Shown here: positions 32,535-36,943 of the stretch, piece after piece | Numbering within the stretch: the stretch's first letter is position 1 | How the letters are laid out: every line of letters begins with the position of its first letter | From: an uncultured Duodenibacillus sp. | GTDB lineage: Bacteria; Pseudomonadota; Gammaproteobacteria; Burkholderiales; Burkholderiaceae_F | Direction of reading: 5' to 3' | Assembly: GCA_944388865.1 (NCBI GenBank) | Contig: CALXKM010000006.1 | Coordinates: 1 to 36,943, forward strand | DNA length: 36,943 nucleotides | The notes under the pieces: generated by a model | Told to the model about the DNA's origin: nothing | The model's database searches: none | The model's input: the letters and a program-made list of their open reading frames with translations, nothing else | Translations under genes and position numbers: made by a program

Positions 32535-34823
32535 GTGAAGTACATAATTACTCCCACTTTCGGTTGTTCACATCGCTTTCGCAAAGCCGCGTTGGCTTTC
32601 GCTGCAGCCGTTGCTTTGCAGAGTGCTTGTGCAGAAACCATTTACGTTGAGGAAGGCAAGTCTTATACGCAAGACATCAATGCTGTGGATGCGACGATGT
32701 CACTCGATAATAATGGCCTGATTCAAAACGGCACAATCATTCTCAAAGGCGGCAGCTTCAAGAATACCGGTACGATTGAAACAGAAGTCATCGACCTTCA
32801 GCTTGGCCAACCCCCAACCTCAACCATCGACGGCTTAATTACTGCTGGGAAGGAATTTATTTTCCGTGGCCTGACGAACGGTCCAACGGTGCGTGATGTA
32901 AAAGTCAATGCTGTCATACAAACTCCGAAGCTCTCCATCATCAGCACCGATACTGCACGTGCTGGTCTGGGATTCGATTCAAGTGCTTCGCTCAAGGGGG
33001 TGGATGAAATTTATATTGAATCGAATGGAGCCAGAACGGGGCTTTACTTGCTTCAGGGCGAAGAAAACGGCGTCCGTTATGACAATACTGTCCATTTAAA
33101 CTCTGCGGCACCCAAAGAGGAGGCTCGCATTGAAGTCGAGACAACAGCAGCCAATGATGCCGACGCATATTTTTATGTCAATGATGTCGTCAGCAGCAGT
33201 CTTATCGAATCGGGGCAGGGTTCAAAAAGCAAACTTCAGATCACGAATGCCAGCGGTCGAAACGTTGTTTTCGAACTTGGTCGCATCGACATTGAAAAAG
33301 GGTTTCTGAATTTGCAGACCTCGGGCGGGAATGATCAAGATCGCTCTTCTTACGAGGGAATTTTTATTCTTCATCATGTGTGTCTTGGTGAAGATGCCAG
33401 CCTGCGAGCTTCCGTTTATGGTTCTGCCAAAGCTAACAAAAATGGGGCATTCACTGCCGATACTCCCCCAATCCGAATTGAAGGAACAATTACCTTTGAC
33501 ATGGCCTCAGGATCTACGGTAGATCTCGGCGGATGGGGGGAAGCAGACAACAATGACTGGCTTCCGCAATTCATTACCCTTGCAGCTGATTCGGTAACCA
33601 TCAATGTCGAGGATTCCTCAAGCGGCAATCTCTTCATCGTGACGAAGAACAACCGCGAAACGAAAGCCTCCGATATACGCATCGTTGCGGCCAGCGCCAA
33701 CAACACCGGCAACGCCTCGGCCGACCTTGAAAAGCTCGCAGACGTCGTAAAGACGAACTACAAGGATGAGGACAAGAAAAATCATCTTGAATGCCTTCCC
33801 GGCGTTCAGCTCGAGCAGGCTGCCAGCGACATCTTTGACGGAGCTGTTGGTGAAGTGGGCGAAGGCGTGATCGATCCTGTTACGGGCGACTGCATCAACT
33901 GCGGAGTTGCGAATGTTAGAACAGTTGCCAATCCGAACGTTTACGGCATTGCCGAGATGACGGCGCTTGGCCTTCATGTCTGGCGCAATGAAATCGACGA
34001 GATGCACCGCCGCATGGGCGAGCTTCGCGACAGCTCCGGTCATGCAAACGGTCTTTGGACCCGCGTCTACAACGGCAAGGCGTCATTTGGGGGACAAGAC
34101 ATCACAAACAAATACACATCTTTTCAGTTTGGGTACGACCATCAGGTTTCACCCGACCTTTGGCTGGGCGGAGCATTTTCCTACACGTATGGCGGCAATG
34201 ACTTTGCCCACGGCGACGGCGATAGCAATCTTTTTGCCTTCACGGCATACGCAAGCCGCCTCTATGACAACGGCATTTACTTGGACTTCACAGGCAAGGT
34301 CGGCCGCATGAAGAACTCGTTTGACATTCGCGTGAGCGATCTTCAGTCTTCAGGCGACTATCACACCAATGCCGTGTCGCTTTCTGCCGAGGCCGGCTGG
34401 CGGTTCTATCCGATGGAAAATGTCTTTGTCGAGCCTCAGCTCGAAGTTTGGTACGGACACGTGTTCGACGCGCAATATCAAACATCAACGCAAGTCGATG
34501 TGGATCAGGCCTCAACCGATTCGCTTGTCGGCCGTGCCGGCGTGCGCTTAGGCATCAAGTGCCCGCAAGAGCGCGGCGCTGTCTTTGTCAAGGCCTCTAT
34601 TCTTCATGACTGGAAGGGCGAAGCCGACTTCCGCTTCAGCAAAGCCGGAGGCGCTATGCGTACGCTCTCTGAAGATTTGGGAGGAACGTGGTATGAGTAC
34701 GGCATCGGAGGCGACTTGAACGCAACCGACAACCTTCGCTTCTGGGCTGAACTGGAACGAGGCGAGGGCGGGGAGGTCGACACTGACTATCGAGCCACAA
34801 TCGGCATGCGCTATGTCTGGTAA
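32535..34823 (+). CDS. Autotransporter, paralogue of the divergent gene
   Basis: A 762-residue type V secreted protein. The start is GTG with AGGA nine bases upstream, giving a signal peptide with a basic part (HRFRKA) and cleavage expected near ACA-E at 33/34. The passenger (about 34-480) is short, with strand-like repeats and a Cys pair (GDCINCG) near its end. The linker ALGLHVWRNEIDEMHRRMG matches the equivalent segment of the first autotransporter (MGLVQWRSEINHLTKRLG). The barrel occupies about 507-762, with SEDLGGTWYEYGIG and ELERGEGGEVD closely matching the paralogue and a terminal YVW. It is probably a surface adhesin or similar; no protease motif was seen. Confidence 0.9.
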   Translation: MKYIITPTFGCSHRFRKAALAFAAAVALQSACAETIYVEEGKSYTQDINAVDATMSLDNNGLIQNGTIILKGGSFKNTGTIETEVIDLQLGQPPTSTIDGLITAGKEFIFRGLTNGPTVRDVKVNAVIQTPKLSIISTDTARAGLGFDSSASLKGVDEIYIESNGARTGLYLLQGEENGVRYDNTVHLNSAAPKEEARIEVETTAANDADAYFYVNDVVSSSLIESGQGSKSKLQITNASGRNVVFELGRIDIEKGFLNLQTSGGNDQDRSSYEGIFILHHVCLGEDASLRASVYGSAKANKNGAFTADTPPIRIEGTITFDMASGSTVDLGGWGEADNNDWLPQFITLAADSVTINVEDSSSGNLFIVTKNNRETKASDIRIVAASANNTGNASADLEKLADVVKTNYKDEDKKNHLECLPGVQLEQAASDIFDGAVGEVGEGVIDPVTGDCINCGVANVRTVANPNVYGIAEMTALGLHVWRNEIDEMHRRMGELRDSSGHANGLWTRVYNGKASFGGQDITNKYTSFQFGYDHQVSPDLWLGGAFSYTYGGNDFAHGDGDSNLFAFTAYASRLYDNGIYLDFTGKVGRMKNSFDIRVSDLQSSGDYHTNAVSLSAEAGWRFYPMENVFVEPQLEVWYGHVFDAQYQTSTQVDVDQASTDSLVGRAGVRLGIKCPQERGAVFVKASILHDWKGEADFRFSKAGGAMRTLSEDLGGTWYEYGIGGDLNATDNLRFWAELERGEGGEVDTDYRATIGMRYVW

Positions 34824-34849
34824 TTGATTGCAGAAAGCACCAGAGCGTT

Positions 34850-34874
34850 CGGTCCAGCATCATCAGCTGGACCG
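34850..34874 (+). terminator. Hairpin after the second autotransporter
   Basis: CGGTCCAGC pairs with GCTGGACCG around ATCATCA. There is no T run; it may stabilise the 3' end. Confidence 0.45.
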
Positions 34875-34917
34875 GAAAAGCACAAAAGATGGCACTAGTC
34901 GAATCCGACCTTTAAGT

Positions 34918-34950
34918 AGACGGCCTGCTAGATCAGAGAGCAGGCCGTCT
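34918..34950. terminator. Shared terminator between convergent genes
   Basis: A perfect 12-bp stem AGACGGCCTGCT/AGCAGGCCGTCT with a 9-base loop, placed between the ends of the autotransporter and the amidohydrolase. Confidence 0.65.
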
Positions 34951-34964
34951 GTTGTGAGTCGCAA

Positions 34965-36380
34965 TCAATTCTTGCAGACGAAGCGCTGCTTGAAGCTGTC
35001 AAGATTGATCGGCTGCTTGACGACATGCGAGATGCCGCGCTTGGCAAGCGCCGTAGCTCCGCGCTCATCGCATACGATCGTCGTGCCTTTGCCAAGGAGC
35101 TCGCCCTCATTCATGATCACCTTGCCGTTGGCCACTGTTGCCGCAGCCTTCTTGCGCTCGTAGTCAAGCACGGTGACGTCGCCTTCGGCGCCCACACTCA
35201 AATGTCCTTTATTGGGAAGCCCTAGAGCTCGCGCGCCGGCAAGACTTGCCTTGGTGACGAACTCGGCAAGCGTCAGTGCGCCGAACTGCACGAGCATCAA
35301 TCCGTTTTCAACGATGACGTTGCGCGGGTAGCTGCCGCCGTCGGTGGAGAAGGCGTCGACCACGAAGCTGCCGTCGTCGCGCTTAGCTTGCGCAAGCATG
35401 AAGCGGCTTACGGCCGGGTTTACGGCAAAGGAGCCTACCGTGACGCTTTCTTTTGACTTCCAGTAGGCAAGAGCCTCTTTGCCGTAGAGAAGCTCTCCGA
35501 TGAGTCCGTTGTCGGCCAAAACGCCGACTTTGCCGGCAAGAATGCAGGATTCAAGTCCCGCTTGGGTTGCTTCAAACCCCAGTCGGCGCAGGCACGTTTT
35601 GGTGACTTCGGTGGCTGGAACGCCGTTTTCGACTGTAAGCCGCGTGCCGTTTAGCGGCGAAAGATAGGACTCGGAAAAGATCTGCGGGTGAGTCTTTAAA
35701 AGGTCAATGGCTTCGAGCGCTTCATCGAGCACCGGGCGGATTTTCCCGCGACAGTAGCTGTTGATGTGCGCAACGTGCAGAAAATGTCCATTGGCGGCTT
35801 CAATCGCGTCGCGCATGCCTTCGATGTCTGAGCCGTGCACGGTGTTGCCGACATGCCAGGCAACCCAGGCGTTCTGGCGGGAAGCTTCCTCAATGAAGCT
35901 TGCGCTTATATCCAGATCCATCGGGAAGTGCCCGCCCAAGAGCTTGATGCCGATGCCGCCCGAAGCGAGCGTTTTTTCGATGAAGGAGCGCTGTTCGGCC
36001 AAATCGGGGCGCGAACTTGAAAGCGTCATGCCCGCGCGCGCAGCGTCAACGATGGCTATGCTGATCCCGGAGCCGCTTGTCGGAATCGATTCGAGGATGT
36101 TTTCCAAGGGGCCTGCCATGTCGACGACTGTTGTGACGCCCGCCAAAGCCACCATGCGCTGCGCATGCGGGTGGCCCAGCACGGTGCGCATGTGCGCGTG
36201 CATGTCGATGACGCCGGGCATCACGATTTTGCCCTTGGCATCGAGCACTTGAGCTCCTTGCGCGTCTTGCCCGGGAGCCACGCGAACAACTTTTCCGTCT
36301 TCAATGAGCACATCGGCCTGCGCGTCCAGGTGGTTGAGCGGATCAACCACGCGCCCGCCGACAATCAAAAGCTTTGTCAT
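34965..36380 (-). CDS. Metal-dependent amidohydrolase (dihydroorotase/hydantoinase type)
   Basis: A 471-residue cytoplasmic amidohydrolase that should cleave a cyclic or acyl amide. The metal motif is DMHAHM in VMPGVIDMHAHM near residue 60. A probable carboxylated lysine is in GIGIKLLGG, later histidines are in VAWHVGN and HVAHINSY, and an acidic site is in DAFSTDGG. The C-terminal beta domain ends with the usual VLDYERKKAAATVANGKVIM pattern. I chose the ATG at 36380 (MTKLLIVGG) because AAGGTG lies at normal spacing and this is the standard N-terminus; a frame open for 15 more codons lacks conservation. Exact substrate not inferable. No pathway partner lies next to it. Confidence 0.85.
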   Translation of the reverse strand: MTKLLIVGGRVVDPLNHLDAQADVLIEDGKVVRVAPGQDAQGAQVLDAKGKIVMPGVIDMHAHMRTVLGHPHAQRMVALAGVTTVVDMAGPLENILESIPTSGSGISIAIVDAARAGMTLSSSRPDLAEQRSFIEKTLASGGIGIKLLGGHFPMDLDISASFIEEASRQNAWVAWHVGNTVHGSDIEGMRDAIEAANGHFLHVAHINSYCRGKIRPVLDEALEAIDLLKTHPQIFSESYLSPLNGTRLTVENGVPATEVTKTCLRRLGFEATQAGLESCILAGKVGVLADNGLIGELLYGKEALAYWKSKESVTVGSFAVNPAVSRFMLAQAKRDDGSFVVDAFSTDGGSYPRNVIVENGLMLVQFGALTLAEFVTKASLAGARALGLPNKGHLSVGAEGDVTVLDYERKKAAATVANGKVIMNEGELLGKGTTIVCDERGATALAKRGISHVVKQPINLDSFKQRFVCKN

Positions 36381-36501
36381 GATAAGCACCTTGCCTTGTG
36401 TTGAAAAACGCATGCAATGCGTCAAAAAAAGAAAAACGCAACGCCTTTAGTGTAGGCCGATAGATCTTGGTGGTGGTGATTTTGTTGGGACGAATTGGTT
36501 C

Positions 36502-36708
36502 TTATTTGAGCACAACCGTGCCAAGCGATGCCTCTGCTGCAATGGATGGATCTCCTCAAAGCAGCGCGCAGCAGATGTAACGAATAGCCGTTTGGGATCG
36601 AAGATTCGGATTCCAAGCAGACAGATCTTCAATAACAAAAATTAGCCGAAGCGCATTGAGATGAGAAGCGACTGTCTTTTCGGTTGTCGGCTGTCCGATG
36701 TCCTTGGC
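36502..36708 (-). pseudogene. DUF4143 ATPase remnant
   Basis: On the minus strand one frame reads AKDIGQPTTEKTVASHLNAL, continuing RLIFVIEDL then SAWNPNLRSQTAIR. This matches the intact ATPase at 24.3 kb (IFVLEDM, PAWNPNLRSKTAIR) nearly residue for residue. After a frame change it continues with DPSIAAEASLGT (intact gene DPSVAAAALRIG) and stops. The ATPase half and the last third of the gene are gone. The remnant begins directly beside the 23-bp repeats found also before the intact copy. Confidence 0.8.
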
Positions 36709-36717
36709 TTAAACCCA

Positions 36718-36794
36718 AGTTTGGCGTGAATTCATTTTCTGATTCGGTTGAAATCTATTACCAGATTTGGCCGAAAAGGAAGACGTGATTTGGC
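36718..36794 (-). repeat. Four-unit 23-bp array, second locus
   Basis: Units begin (plus strand) at 36718, 36741, 36764 and 36787, exactly 23 bases apart. Their cores are AGTTTGGC, GATTCGGT, GATTTGGC and GATTTGGC. Read on the minus strand they give GCCAAATCACGT and variants, the same unit and orientation relative to the ATPase remnant as at 24092-24229. The space between units is more diverged than in the first array. Confidence 0.85.
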
Positions 36795-36832
36795 GTGCAA
36801 ACGTTTCTGTGTTTAACTATTAACGAGGCGGT

Positions 36833-36943
36833 TTAATAGTCGACACTTTCCGCAGCGTACCTGACGTGCGGGTTGTCAAAAATTTTTTGGATCCAACGCA
36901 CCTTCTTGGATACTTTTTCCATGAAGGAGCTCACGCGCTTTTT
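36833..36943 (-). CDS. C-terminal end of a possible gene cut by the window edge
   Basis: On the minus strand 36 codons are open from the window edge to a TAA. The product is basic then mixed (FMEKVSKKVRWIQKIFDNP, then HVRYAAESVDY). I do not recognise it. It could be the end of a real gene or a chance frame. Confidence 0.35.
   Translation of the reverse strand, partial: KKRVSSFMEKVSKKVRWIQKIFDNPHVRYAAESVDY

Overview
The window looks like a chromosomal segment of a gut-type betaproteobacterium, most likely Burkholderiales/Sutterellaceae (Sutterella or Parasutterella-like). The grounds are L32 and fatty-acid proteins of betaproteobacterial type, several secreted urocanate/fumarate-reductase-like flavoproteins, large autotransporters and GC-rich coding regions cut by AT-rich accessory patches. 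This assignment is an inference from gene content; no 16S or marker search was possible.

Layout. 1-1.6 kb: an IS1380-type transposase at the left edge. 2.1-3.6 kb: a Tat-exported FAD flavoprotein. 4.0-9.1 kb: the housekeeping block rpmF-fabH-fabD-fabG-acpP-fabF, the type II fatty-acid synthase core (initiation, malonyl loading, ketoreduction, carrier, elongation), without the plsX and yceD genes usually found beside it. 9.2-10.8 kb: an AAA_14/DUF4143 ATPase enclosed by short inverted repeats. 10.9-13.4 kb: a secreted FMN/FAD reductase and a small lipoprotein. 13.5-14.7 kb: a DUF4143-like protein that has lost its ATPase motifs. 14.8-19.9 kb: a tolC-hlyD-permease export set, read on the minus strand, with no ATP-binding subunit in the window. 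20.0 kb: tRNA-Leu(UAA).

20.1-26.0 kb is an accessory patch beginning just after the tRNA. It holds a Fic protein, a broken DUF234-type ATPase, an intact DUF4143 ATPase, probable IS66 remains and a 191-bp duplication. Each of these accessory genes is preceded by its own set of short repeats. The DUF4143 gene has six copies of a 23-bp unit in perfect register. At 36.5-36.8 kb the same 23-bp unit recurs (four copies, same orientation relative to the gene) beside a decayed copy of the same ATPase. This repeat-plus-ATPase pairing is the best candidate here for an undescribed system.

26.0-28.2 kb: a YjaB-like acetyltransferase, then a third flavoprotein whose signal peptide carries a one-base frameshift. 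28.4-28.7 kb: a 46-residue membrane protein behind a leader of three hairpins. 29.0-34.8 kb: two divergent paralogous autotransporters. One has a run of 10 C in its coding start and the other a run of 11 G just upstream, so both look phase variable. 35.0-36.4 kb: a metal-dependent amidohydrolase. The right edge cuts a possible minus-strand gene.

All family assignments come from reading motifs and from memory of the families. No database search was run, and counts of mismatches were made by eye.
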